Under the pieces are notes generated by a model. That model made no database searches. It was not told the origin of the DNA and was given only the letters and a program-made list of their open reading frames with translations. Made by a program: the position numbers and the translations under genes. From Aphrocallistes beatrix (taxonomy: Eukaryota; Porifera; Hexactinellida; Sceptrulophora; Aphrocallistidae), in the NCBI GenBank assembly GCA_963281255.1, contig OY725488.1, positions 5,863,524 to 5,927,523 of the forward strand: 64,000 bases of DNA, read 5' to 3'. This document shows positions 53,826 through 63,961 of this stretch, piece after piece (position 1 is the stretch's first letter; every line of letters begins with the position of its first letter).

Positions 53826-56420
53826 GTGCCAGTCTTCGAAGTTAAGAGTTCATGTTCACACGATCAGAGAAAGTACCAGAAGAAGAAGAAGAAGGAAGAA
53901 CCGTTGGATGGAACGAGGCCTACACCTCTCCATATTCCCGCACCCCTCTGGGATGCTGCACACGGGACACGTGCATGTGTACACCATCAGCAACACATTG
54001 GCACGGACCACAGGGCTAGAGGATCACACGTGCTACATCCCATGGGGTGGGATGCGTTCGGACTGCCATCAGAGAATGCTGCTATCGAGAGAGGATTGAG
54101 TCCAGCCGTGTGGACGCACTCTAATATCTCACAGATGCGAAGACAGTTGGATCAGCTGCACTTCCAGTTCGACTGGGAGAGAGAAGTGGTCACGTGTGCA
54201 CCGGACTACTACCGATGGACACAATGGCTGTTCATTCAGCTGTACCAACGAGGACTAGCCTACCAAAAGGAAGCCTACGTGAACTGGGATCCTGTGGACG
54301 AGACGGTGCTGGCCAACGAGCAGGTGGATGCTGAAGGGAGGTCGTGGCGGTCAGGTGCCAAGGTGGAGTGGCGACGCTTGAATCAGTGGTTCCTGCGTAT
54401 CACCCACTACAAGCGTGCACTGTTGGAGGGACTGGTCGGGCTCGAGTGGCCGGATAAGGTGAAGCAGATGCAGGCAAACTGGATAGGTCGATCCAGTGGT
54501 TATCTGCTGGATTTCCAGTTGAGGGAGGAAGGGGAGGGAGTGGGGGGAGGAGAGGAGAGGGTGGGTAAGATTAGAGTCTACACGACGAAGCCGGAGAAGG
54601 TGTTCGATGTTGCATTTCTTGCAGTCTCAGCTGAGCACGAGGTGAGTGAGAGGTACGGGAGTGAGGTTCTGGCGCCCATTCCTCTTAGCAGCAGCAGCAG
54701 CAGCAGCAGTAGCGGCAGCAGAGGCGAGAGTGTAGACGAGACAGGAGGAAAGCACAGTGAAGGTGTGAGGGGCTGCGTCCTGCCCGTCCGGGCTGTCCAC
54801 CCTATCACCGGTCAACTGTTGCCTGTGTTGAGGATGGACTATGTGCAGCAGACGGGCGGGACAGGAGCGATGATGGGTGTCCCGGCACTCAACAAAAGAG
54901 ATGCTCTCGTGGCAGACCGCTGGCACTGTGACATCCCCTGTCTCCTCTCCTCAGACCGAGCCCGTGTCCTGGCCCCGGGACACATGAACGGAATGAGTTG
55001 GGAGGAAGCGAAGACTGCTCTCCACTCGGAGGACTGGATCGAGGGGAAGGAGGAGTTCCGTCTACGAGACTGGCTCATTTCCCGTCAACGGTACTGGGGA
55101 TGTCCCATCCCAGTGGTGCACTGTCCATCTTGTGGCAGTGTTCCGGTGGAGGAGCAACAACTGCCTGTCCGACTTCCACCTGACCTCCACCTCACAGGTA
55201 GAGGTCACTCCCCGTTACGCACGTGTGAAGAGTTCCTCACCACTGTCTGTCCACGCTGTGGCAGCACGCACGCACGGCGTGAGACGGACACCATGGACAC
55301 CTTCATCGATTCGTCCTGGTACTATCTGCGCTACTGCGACCCACACAACTCAAGCGATCTTTGTCGAGCGGAGGAAGCACGTCGCTACCTCCCCGTGGAC
55401 ATCTACATTGGAGGGGTGGAGCATGCTGTACTGCACTTGCTGTACGCACGCTTCATCAGTCACTTCCTCCACGAGCTTGGAGTGACACCTCATCCGGAGC
55501 CTTTCACCCGACTGCTCACACAAGGCGTGGTGACGGGCAAGACGTACCGAGTGGTAGGCTCCCAGCGCTACCTCTCCCCTCAACAGGTGGAGGAGGAGGG
55601 AGGAGAAGGGGGCAAGCTGGTGGAGAAAGAGACACAACAACAAGTGGAGGTGTTCTGGGAGAAGATGTCCAAGTCTAGGTACAATGGGGTGAGTCCTCAG
55701 GCTATGGTGGAGAAGTACGGTGCAGACGTGGTCAGGTTGTTCCTGTTTCACAACGTATCTGTGTCACAGGATCTACAATGGGACGAGAAGAATATCTCTG
55801 CTCTCCTCCGATGGAAAGCGAGGTTGGAGGATCTGCTCTGCTCACACTCCCACCTCTACCACAACAGCCAGCGGCCACCCCAGGAGGCTGCCACGGGTGG
55901 AGAGGGAGAGGCAGCCTCTGCACTGCTGGCCATTGTCAGGAAGGCAGTGTCAATATCCACCACCTCCATGGAAAGCAGGTTCAACTTCAGTGTTATCATC
56001 ACCCAACTCATGAAACTAACCAAGGCTCTCCAGAGGTGTCGACAGGAGCTGTCAGGTAGCCAGGTCTACCATGACGCCCTGAAGGTCCTACTCGCCCTCA
56101 TGCACCCGATGGCTCCCCAAATCTCCATCCAGTTATGGAAGGAGTTAGGCGAGGAGGTTCACTCCTCTGGCAGCCCCATCAGCTGGCCAGACGTTGCAGT
56201 AAGCCAACAACAACACAGCCGAAACGATAGAGGGAGCACCACTGAGTACTTAGTCAAGTTTAATGACCGACGAGTTTGTTCCATCTCAGTATCCTCAACT
56301 GGAGGAGGTGCCGAACTTCAGGTGCGAGAAGTAGCCCTAGCCAACCCTCGGGTGCAGGACCTACTGAGGCAACATCAATCTGCAACTCAGGTAGTTATAA
56401 AGTCTAAACTGGTCACATGA
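53826..56420 (+). pseudogene. mitochondrial leucyl-tRNA synthetase, disrupted plus-strand copy
   Basis: This copy matches the minus-strand gene at 56,805-59,597. From about 54,010 to 56,310 the translation is identical and the DNA appears so where compared. The 5' part is diverged: the frame open from 53,826 has no ATG, and the HIGH-motif region is in another frame (PHPSGMLHTGH instead of PYPSGELHMGH). A one-base deletion (CACGGACCACAGG against CACGGTACCACAGG, near 54,006) separates it from the body. The 3' end differs too (GGGAELQVREVALANPRVQD; then VIKSKLVT). KMSKS is intact. As assembled it could not give a full enzyme. Either it is a pseudogene whose core was recently converted, or the core was wrongly copied during assembly. 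Confidence 0.8.
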
Positions 56421-56459
56421 TTCCAAAATACTAGAACTAGTGATTATCTAATCTAGAAC
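56357..56459 (+). repeat. 103-bp contig-end duplicate, left of the gap
   Basis: Identical base for base to 56,660-56,762 on the other side of the N run. It begins GGACCTACTGAGGCAACATC and ends ATCTAATCTAGAAC. Confidence 0.95.
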
Positions 56460-56659
56460 NNNNNNNNNNNNNNNNNNNNNNNNNNNNNNNNNNNNNNNNN
56501 NNNNNNNNNNNNNNNNNNNNNNNNNNNNNNNNNNNNNNNNNNNNNNNNNNNNNNNNNNNNNNNNNNNNNNNNNNNNNNNNNNNNNNNNNNNNNNNNNNNN
56601 NNNNNNNNNNNNNNNNNNNNNNNNNNNNNNNNNNNNNNNNNNNNNNNNNNNNNNNNNNN
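56460..56659. other. assembly gap of 200 N
   Basis: A run of exactly 200 N, a conventional placeholder length. The same 103 bases lie on both sides, so the two contigs overlap and the gap is probably not real. The frame reported across it is meaningless. Confidence 0.98.
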
Positions 56660-56762
56660 GGACCTACTGAGGCAACATCAATCTGCAACTCAGGTAGTTA
56701 TAAAGTCTAAACTGGTCACATGATTCCAAAATACTAGAACTAGTGATTATCTAATCTAGAAC
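56660..56762 (+). repeat. 103-bp contig-end duplicate, right of the gap
   Basis: Identical to 56,357-56,459. Beyond it, about 40 bases (GAGTGTGGAATGCTCAATTC...) separate the two LARS2 3' ends. Confidence 0.95.
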
Positions 56763-56804
56763 GAGTGTGGAATGCTCAATTCTAGATATTCAATCAAGGT
56801 CCAG

Positions 56805-59597
56805 TTATTTTGAAATCAAAACCAGTTTAGACTCTAGATTAACTACCTGAGTTGCAGATTGATGTTGCCTCAGTAGTTCCTGCACCCGGGGGTCGGCTAG
56901 GACTACTTCCCGCACCTGAAGTTCGGCATCTCCTCCAGTTGAGGATACTGAGATGGAACAAACTCGTCGGTCATTAAACTTGACTAAGTACTCAGTGGTG
57001 CTCCCTCTATCGTTTCGGCTGTGTTGTTGTTGGCTTACTGCAACGTCTGGCCAGCTGATGGGGCTGCCAGAGGAGTGAACCTCCTCGCCTAACTCCTTCC
57101 ATAACTGGATGGAGATTTGGGGAGCCATCGGGTGCATGAGGGCGAGTAGGACCTTCAGGGCGTCATGGTAGACCTGGCTACCTGACAGCTCCTGTCGACA
57201 CCTCTGGAGAGCCTTGGTTAGTTTCATGAGTTGGGTGATGATAACACTGAAGTTGAACCTGCTTTCCATGGAGGTGGTGGATATTGACACTGCCTTCCTG
57301 ACAATGGCCAGCAGTGCAGAGGCTGCCTCTCCCTCTCCACCCGTGGCAGCCTCCTGGGGTGGCCGCTGGCTGTTGTGGTAGAGGTGGGAGTGTGAGCAGA
57401 GCAGATCCTCCAACCTCGCTTTCCATCGGAGGAGAGCAGAGATATTCTTCTCGTCCCATTGTAGATCCTGTGACACAGATACGTTGTGAAACAGGAACAA
57501 CCTGACCACGTCTGCACCGTACTTCTCCACCATAGCCTGAGGACTCACCCCATTGTACCTAGACTTGGACATCTTCTCCCAGAACACCTCCACTTGTTGT
57601 TGTGTCTCTTTCTCCACCAGCTTGCCCCCTTCTCCTCCCTCCTCCTCCACCTGTTGAGGGGAGAGGTAGCGCTGGGAGCCTACCACTCGGTACGTCTTGC
57701 CCGTCACCACGCCTTGTGTGAGCAGTCGGGTGAAAGGCTCCGGATGAGGTGTCACTCCAAGCTCGTGGAGGAAGTGACTGATGAAGCGTGCGTACAGCAA
57801 GTGCAGTACAGCATGCTCCACCCCTCCAATGTAGATGTCCACGGGGAGGTAGCGACGTGCTTCCTCCGCTCGACAAAGATCGCTTGAGTTGTGTGGGTCG
57901 CAGTAGCGCAGATAGTACCAGGACGAATCGATGAAGGTGTCCATGGTGTCCGTCTCACGCCGTGCGTGCGTGCTGCCACAGCGTGGACAGACAGTGGTGA
58001 GGAACTCTTCACACGTGCGTAACGGGGAGTGACCTCTACCTGTGAGGTGGAGGTCAGGTGGAAGTCGGACAGGCAGTTGTTGCTCCTCCACCGGAACACT
58101 GCCACAAGATGGACAGTGCACCACTGGGATGGGACATCCCCAGTACCGTTGACGGGAAATGAGCCAGTCTCGTAGACGGAACTCCTCCTTCCCCTCGATC
58201 CAGTCCTCCGAGTGGAGAGCAGTCTTCGCTTCCTCCCAACTCATTCCGTTCATGTGTCCCGGGGCCAGGACACGGGCTCGGTCTGAGGAGAGGAGACAGG
58301 GGATGTCACAGTGCCAGCGGTCTGCCACGAGAGCATCTCTTTTGTTGAGTGCCGGGACACCCATCATCGCTCCTGTCCCGCCCGTCTGCTGCACATAGTC
58401 CATCCTCAACACAGGCAACAGTTGACCGGTGATAGGGTGGACAGCCCGGACGGGCAGGACGCAGCCCCTCACACCTTCACTGTGCTTTCCTCCTGTCTCG
58501 TCTACACTCTCGCCTCTGCTGCCGCTACTGCTGCTGCTGCTGCTGCTGCTAAGAGGAATGGGCGCCAGAACCTCACTCCCGTACCTCTCACTCACCTCGT
58601 GCTCAGCTGAGACTGCAAGAAATGCAACATCGAACACCTTCTCCGGCTTCGTCGTGTAGACTCTAATCTTACCCACCCTCTCCTCTCCTCCCCCCACTCC
58701 CTCCCCTTCCTCCCTCAACTGGAAATCCAGCAGATAACCACTGGATCGACCTATCCAGTTTGCCTGCATCTGCTTCACCTTATCCGGCCACTCGAGCCCG
58801 ACCAGTCCCTCCAACAGTGCACGCTTGTAGTGGGTGATACGCAGGAACCACTGATTCAAGCGTCGCCACTCCACCTTGGCACCTGACCGCCACGACCTCC
58901 CTTCAGCATCCACCTGCTCGTTGGCCAGCACCGTCTCGTCCACAGGATCCCAGTTCACGTAGGCTTCCTTTTGGTAGGCTAGTCCTCGTTGGTACAGCTG
59001 AATGAACAGCCATTGTGTCCATCGGTAGTAGTCCGGTGCACACGTGACCACTTCTCTCTCCCAGTCGAACTGGAAGTGCAGCTGATCCAACTGTCTTCGC
59101 ATCTGTGAGATATTAGAGTGCGTCCACACGGCTGGACTCAATCCTCTCTCGATAGCAGCATTCTCTGATGGCAGTCCGAACGCATCCCACCCCATGGGAT
59201 GTAGCACGTGTGATCCCCTAGCCCTGTGGTACCGTGCCAATGTGTCGCTGATGGTGTACACACGCACGTGTCCCATATGCAACTCCCCAGATGGATACGG
59301 GAACATGGAAAGGATGTAGACCCCCTTTCCCCCAACGGTTTCGACCCCCTTCTCTTCTTGGCACTTCTCTTGAATTGTGTGAAACATGGATGAACTCGGC
59401 TGTAGTAGGTTTCTGTTAGTGGGCACTAGTATTGGATGTTGGTTGCGGCAATGTGGCAATGATTGACGCAGCATGAACTTCATTAGACTGAAGTGATGTG
59501 TGTTTTGGAGACTCCCTGCACCCCATACTCCCTGAATCTGTCTTTGGTAGAGAACGTGGCGATACAGGGCAACGAGAGGAGTTGAGAGTTGATGCAC
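56805..59597 (-). CDS. lars2: mitochondrial leucyl-tRNA synthetase
   Basis: One frame of 930 residues, close to human LARS2 (903). It charges tRNA-Leu in the mitochondrial matrix. The N-terminal ~60 residues are basic and hydroxyl-rich with few acids (MHQLSTPLVALYRHVLYQRQ), as in a mitochondrial targeting peptide. The class-I motifs are intact: HMGH in PYPSGELHMGH (~106) and KMSKS (~674). GLPSENAAIERG and the DTMDTFIDSSWYYLRYCDP region are typical of bacterial/organellar LeuRS. An inserted editing-like region lies between, with a poly-Ser run (~358). The anticodon-binding helical domain is at the C-terminal end. A nearly identical inverted copy sits tail-to-tail at 53,826-56,420, but only this one keeps the start and the HIGH motif in frame. 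No introns. Confidence 0.95.
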   Translation of the reverse strand: MHQLSTPLVALYRHVLYQRQIQGVWGAGSLQNTHHFSLMKFMLRQSLPHCRNQHPILVPTNRNLLQPSSSMFHTIQEKCQEEKGVETVGGKGVYILSMFPYPSGELHMGHVRVYTISDTLARYHRARGSHVLHPMGWDAFGLPSENAAIERGLSPAVWTHSNISQMRRQLDQLHFQFDWEREVVTCAPDYYRWTQWLFIQLYQRGLAYQKEAYVNWDPVDETVLANEQVDAEGRSWRSGAKVEWRRLNQWFLRITHYKRALLEGLVGLEWPDKVKQMQANWIGRSSGYLLDFQLREEGEGVGGGEERVGKIRVYTTKPEKVFDVAFLAVSAEHEVSERYGSEVLAPIPLSSSSSSSSSGSRGESVDETGGKHSEGVRGCVLPVRAVHPITGQLLPVLRMDYVQQTGGTGAMMGVPALNKRDALVADRWHCDIPCLLSSDRARVLAPGHMNGMSWEEAKTALHSEDWIEGKEEFRLRDWLISRQRYWGCPIPVVHCPSCGSVPVEEQQLPVRLPPDLHLTGRGHSPLRTCEEFLTTVCPRCGSTHARRETDTMDTFIDSSWYYLRYCDPHNSSDLCRAEEARRYLPVDIYIGGVEHAVLHLLYARFISHFLHELGVTPHPEPFTRLLTQGVVTGKTYRVVGSQRYLSPQQVEEEGGEGGKLVEKETQQQVEVFWEKMSKSRYNGVSPQAMVEKYGADVVRLFLFHNVSVSQDLQWDEKNISALLRWKARLEDLLCSHSHLYHNSQRPPQEAATGGEGEAASALLAIVRKAVSISTTSMESRFNFSVIITQLMKLTKALQRCRQELSGSQVYHDALKVLLALMHPMAPQISIQLWKELGEEVHSSGSPISWPDVAVSQQQHSRNDRGSTTEYLVKFNDRRVCSISVSSTGGDAELQVREVVLADPRVQELLRQHQSATQVVNLESKLVLISK

Positions 59598-60611
59598 CCC
59601 TTGTGTAAGGGTGTAGGTGATATCAAATGGACTATCTACTGATATGTGTGAATTTAAACGTATACAAAATGCAATTGAGTACGATCATAAATAATTAGAT
59701 ACATGATAAAATAATCCAATAAGATGAGGTTTGATTAGAAGGCGATGTACATACTTTGCATGATAGTAAGAGTCAAGAAGAAGAAAATATTTGATTGGGT
59801 ATATGTAACTACGTATGTAGGATATTCTGTGTAGCATTTGTATAGTACGTAATTTTATGCAATTTAATTGGAATTGGGGTACGTTCTATTTATAGTTTGT
59901 ATCTCGAATTTGTATGACTTGTCTAAATGGGTTAATTAAATTAGTGTTGTTATAGCTAAGATCCTTTCGAATATTCTACATTCTACTTTCGAATATTCTA
60001 CATTGCCGTCGGAAGCTCATAAAAAGTGGTAAGGCCATTGCCATTATGTTATAATCAAAGTTATGAGACTCATTCACCTTATCGCCTATAGGACTAATGC
60101 AGTGTGGGGCATAAGTTCTGCCCCCAGCATAATTGTTTTTCCTCGACTCCCATAATAATGGCTAGATATTGTAGATAGAATATCTGAACGATTTCGTGAG
60201 AGTTTATCCAATCTAGAACCTTGAACTACAATTGGAAGACAAACTTTGTGAAAAAAAGACGCAGTTAAAATCGAGAATATGGATCCACTTATCTCTCTCG
60301 ACTCCCTACATTCTGGAGAAATTTAGCTCAGACATTTCCATCAAACATACAAAAGTTGTAGAGATAAATTTAGATTCATATCTGGATATAATGGCAAACA
60401 TTTGGTGATATGAAAGTGTCTGGTGTGGTATTGTCTAAATGTAGCTGATTTCAATTCGCCATTGAATTGTCAGCTACCTCTATAGAACTAAGTTCAATGG
60501 ATTTCTTTGAAAATTCAATTTTTTAACAAAAGATTTGGGCGCAATCCAGCCCCGAATACTACTGATGCTGAAGAGATAGTTGGGAAAGCAGTGGGTCTAT
60601 ACATCTGCTTT

Positions 60612-60800
60612 ACTGTTATAAACGAAATCACAAAATTTGCCAATTTTTGAATTTTTGATGCGTAATCATGACGTCATAACAGAATGATGAGTCATCATTT
60701 TTTATGAGAGCTGTATCATATTTGAGATATATTAATATGTATACACATTCTATTAAAATTTCAGTCTTCCATCACCTAAAATGGCGCAATTTATAATTTT
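60612..60800 (-). repeat. copy j of the CRE-bearing repeat, fragment
   Basis: Contains ATGACGTCATAACAGAATGA, one intact TGACGTCA (about 60,670), the ATTAATATGTATACACATTC block and ATTAAAATTTCAGTCTTCCA. The hairpin end and the second CRE half are missing. Confidence 0.8.
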
Positions 60801-61196
60801 GGACATACATGATAAATTGGTCTATAAATATAAAACTATGATATTTAGAGAGACAAAGTGTATTATTGGTGAATAGAAAGTCGCCTATTGCCTACCTAAT
60901 GGTACCATTTATTGGCGTCTAGCATTTGTTGCAAATTTCGAGATGTAGTCCAAATTAGTCAATACATTTCCCTAGCAACGCAGGAATGTGCCAACATTCC
61001 GATGAAAATTTCCACATGTTTCTAAACAACTGGTCCAGAGTAAGATTTCCTGTGATAATTAGATATTAATGATGAATTATAACTGTATAAACAGGTGAGA
61101 AAATTGCCTAAATTTCTTCAAAAAAGGGCTCGTTGCGAAATATGATGAGGACAATGCACATTTTGATTACGGATTTGGGGACTCTGATATGTGGTT

Positions 61197-61533
61197 TATA
61201 TCTAAGTTGACTAATTCATTCAAAAATGACAAAGAATTAGTCAATCATAAGCTAAGTTGACCAATTCATGAATTAATGAATAATTCGAATTATTCATAAT
61301 TCCTGAAATATGAATAATTCGAATGATTCATAATTCGAATTCATTATTCAGGAATTACGAATTATTCGAATAATTCAGAATCCTGAATTATGAATTATTC
61401 GAAAACTTCATTCATATAATTTATGATATTTTCTTGCAAAAAAGTTTAAATTCGAATAATTCTTATCAGGCTTGATGAATTATGAATTATTCGAATTATT
61501 CATTAATTCGTGAATTAGTCAACTTAGGTTTAT
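61197..61533. mobile_element. palindromic AATTCGAATT-rich element
   Basis: CTAAGTTGACTAATTCATTC near the left edge and ATTAGTCAACTTAG at the right are inverted ends. An inner arm (GACCAATTCATGAATTAATG) pairs with CATTAATTCGTGAATTAGTC. The centre has many ATAATTCGAATTAT units. A related end lies near 19,831. No duplication was determined. Confidence 0.65.
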
Positions 61534-62233
61534 ATATGCTGGTAATACATCTTTAAAGTCTATCATGGCTAGAAAAAAACTTTTAGGTTCATGTTGTGAA
61601 ATTCCCCAACTATACTAGTCCATCCCTGGTCCAAGTTTTTTTTGAGTGCGGTAGTGCCTTATGTATAGATTGCTATGGTTTGCTCTAAAACATACAGGAG
61701 TGAGCTGAAGATAGCTTTGACCCGAGAATGGAGAAAATTCCCGAAAATAACGTGCGTGCGTGCTAGTGTCGACTCGTTCATTATCCGTCTAAACTCTAAA
61801 GGATTGTATTCATGCTAAAGGAGATGTATTTGAGTTATATTATATAAATACAAGTATAATCTTAAGAATAGTATTTTAGATTGAATAGCTAATGAAAAAG
61901 GTAACAGTATTTATTTGTCACCCTGTATATATACATTTATAAACTTGTAACTGAGCTTAGAGTTGCCATCATGCTTCCTACAACACTCCACCCTCTCCAA
62001 CAAGTACAATTCCAGTACAATAATTAACTCTGATATCAGCTGCATTACGAATTGATATGTACGGTTTAATCAGATATAAATTAATATTTCAGTAAGTGGC
62101 ATGTTTCAGAAGTGCAGTGCATTGTTTATTGGCAACAAATATTTACTGTGCAATAGGCTCACATTGTTGAATTGATAATTACAATTCTTGAATTGAGAAG
62201 TGGAATCAAGTTCGCGTTCTGAGATACGGTACA

Positions 62234-63961
62234 CTATAAGTTAGGTGAGAGAGGGAGTGGGTGAGAAGGTCTGTGCGAATTTATCGGGTTATTAGTCCTC
62301 ATTTCGATATTCTTTTTATGGGTATTCCAATTGTTGAAGTTCCTGAGTTTTCCAATCGTTTCAATTTGTTTCGCTTGTTGCTGTACTAGACCCGGATCGG
62401 GAAAGGTGAGGTTTAAGTTTGATATTTCCGTATCTTTAGGAGAGGTTGGAATATTGAAATGATCCCGACCAGTGCTATCCAGCTGATATCTCTTCGGCTC
62501 TTGTGAATCGTTGACAGTTTGGCGCACTTGATAGAGAGAAGAGTCGAACTTGACGTGGTTTCGCTTTATCCGCATCTTAGTCATCTGTTCATTCGAAGGA
62601 GAGCTGTTGCTCTTATTGGACGTATTCTCCAGCGAACAGCTGAACGAGAGCTGATGGTCTCTCTGCTTAATTCTATTCTTGTACTGAGTCTGAAAGAGGG
62701 GGCTCTGCTCCCAGTAAGAACTGCCGATCCCAGAGTCCCCCTCCAGTGAGTGGGTTGCCTGGAGTTTGTCAGATATCGAGTACATGTCTGAGAGCACGGG
62801 GGGAGCCGGGTCCTCCTGATAGTTCCCCAGGAGAACCTCTCTAACCGGGGAATGCGAGGGCGACTGCTGCAAGGACCGGGGATCCTCTGGACAGCAAACG
62901 GGGGAGGAGAGAATCGGGAGTATGGTGAGGCGACGGGGTGGAGGTGTCTTGGTATCCAAGAGGGGAGTAGAAGTGGCTTCGTACGACCTTGAGAGGGTTC
63001 GAAGGGGGGAATGTTGGCAGTAGGTGATGGGGGACATTGGGATAGGTTGATTAGATTGAGGCAACGAGTTCTCGTGCTCAGAAGCGGGTTTTGGAGTTGA
63101 GCATACTCCAGGACTTTCCTCTCCTTTTCTACTTACATTCTTCTGAGAAGTGATGGGGGACACACAGTTCTGTTGAAAAGTGATAGGGGAGACAGGGTTC
63201 TTCTGAAAGATAATAGGGGATACAGGATTTTGCTGAGACCTGATAGGGGATGCAGAGATCTCCTGAGGGATAATAGGGGATACAGGATTTTGCTGAGACC
63301 TGATAGGGGATGCAGAGATCTCCTGAGGGATGATGGGAGATACAGAGATCTCCTGAGGGATGATAGGAGATACAGAGATCTCTTGAGGGATGATGGGAGA
63401 TACAGAGATCTCCTGAGGGATGATGGGAGATACAGAGATCTCTTGAGGGATGATGGGAGATACAGAGATCTCCTGAGGGATGATGGGAGATACAGAGATC
63501 TCCTGAGGGATGATGGGAGAGACAGAGATCTCCTGAGGGATGATGGGAGATACAGAGATCTCCTGAGGGATGATGGGAGAGACACAGGGCAGGTCACCGA
63601 TTGAAGAATTAATATCTGAGCATTCCAATCTCCCAGACATAAGTGAGTAGAGGAGACCTGGGGTGGAAGGGGTTATGTCTAAGGAGGAGAAAGGGTGTCG
63701 TTTGATCGAAATTTTGCGCGACCTCCGCGACTTTTTTGACTTTGGCAAAGGATGTTTGATAGATTTCGCAGTTTTGGGTGTCTCTTGAGTATCTAAGAGA
63801 GTTGTGGAGCATGGGAAGGTTTGTCGGGGTAGAGCCTGTGTGGAGTTGGATCCGAAAATTGGAGTCTGCGACCAGGGAGCTGGGGATTCCAATAGACGAC
63901 GGCCGGAGCGGGGAATAGGAGAAGTGGGAGATTTTGAATGAAGACCTGGAGACCTGAACTG
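62234..63961 (-). CDS. Ser-Pro-rich protein with decapeptide repeats (5' end uncertain)
   Basis: The minus-strand frame ends at 62,234. It can be read upstream through VQVSRSSFKSPTSPIPRSGR to a strong 3' splice site (TTTTCCCATTGTACAG) near 63,961, so earlier exons probably lie beyond the window. I do not recognise the family. Near the start is a basic cluster (KSKKSRRSRKISIKR), a possible nuclear signal, then TPSTPGLLYSLM. Then come fifteen 10-residue units, nine of them identical VSPIIPQEIS and the rest variants (ASPIRSQQNP, VSPIIFQKNP), and a Ser/Pro-rich tail (many S-P and T-P sites, e.g. SPLRTL, STPLLDTK). Such density suggests a target of proline-directed kinases (CDK or MAPK). This is inference. 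No folded domain is visible. Confidence 0.7.
   Translation of the reverse strand, partial: QFRSPGLHSKSPTSPIPRSGRRLLESPAPWSQTPIFGSNSTQALPRQTFPCSTTLLDTQETPKTAKSIKHPLPKSKKSRRSRKISIKRHPFSSLDITPSTPGLLYSLMSGRLECSDINSSIGDLPCVSPIIPQEISVSPIIPQEISVSPIIPQEISVSPIIPQEISVSPIIPQEISVSPIIPQEISVSPIIPQEISVSPIIPQEISVSPIIPQEISASPIRSQQNPVSPIIPQEISASPIRSQQNPVSPIIFQKNPVSPITFQQNCVSPITSQKNVSRKGEESPGVCSTPKPASEHENSLPQSNQPIPMSPITYCQHSPLRTLSRSYEATSTPLLDTKTPPPRRLTILPILSSPVCCPEDPRSLQQSPSHSPVREVLLGNYQEDPAPPVLSDMYSISDKLQATHSLEGDSGIGSSYWEQSPLFQTQYKNRIKQRDHQLSFSCSLENTSNKSNSSPSNEQMTKMRIKRNHVKFDSSLYQVRQTVNDSQEPKRYQLDSTGRDHFNIPTSPKDTEISNLNLTFPDPGLVQQQAKQIETIGKLRNFNNWNTHKKNIEMRTNNPINSHRPSHPLPLSPNL
63130..63590 (-). repeat. 30-bp coding minisatellite, ~15 units
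   Basis: Units such as GAGATCTCCTGAGGGATGAT plus GGGAGATACA are tandem. They encode the SP-decapeptide repeats of the gene that spans them. The right-hand units are nearly identical, and those at the left edge (63,130-63,310) are more diverged, so expansion was probably at one side. Opposite-strand frames (RDLLRDDGRY) are by-products. Confidence 0.95.

Larger units (their letters stand above)
59598..62233. other. gene-free 2.6-kb stretch with repeats
   Basis: It contains the LARS2 promoter region, a direct repeat TTTCGAATATTCTACATT (59,966 and 59,991), copy j of the CRE-bearing repeat (60,612-60,800), a block at 60,860-61,010 resembling parts of the palindromic element at 34.0-34.4 kb (GCCTATTGCCTA, GCAACGCAGGAATGT), and the AATTCGAATT-rich palindrome. 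No gene is supported. Confidence 0.5.

Noticed and set aside
56437-56688. Frame across the N run
   Set aside because: It consists of unknown residues in a placeholder gap.
63133-63604. CRISPR-like regular array
   Set aside because: The 30-bp units are contiguous with no unique spacers and are in frame within a protein. The organism is also eukaryotic.
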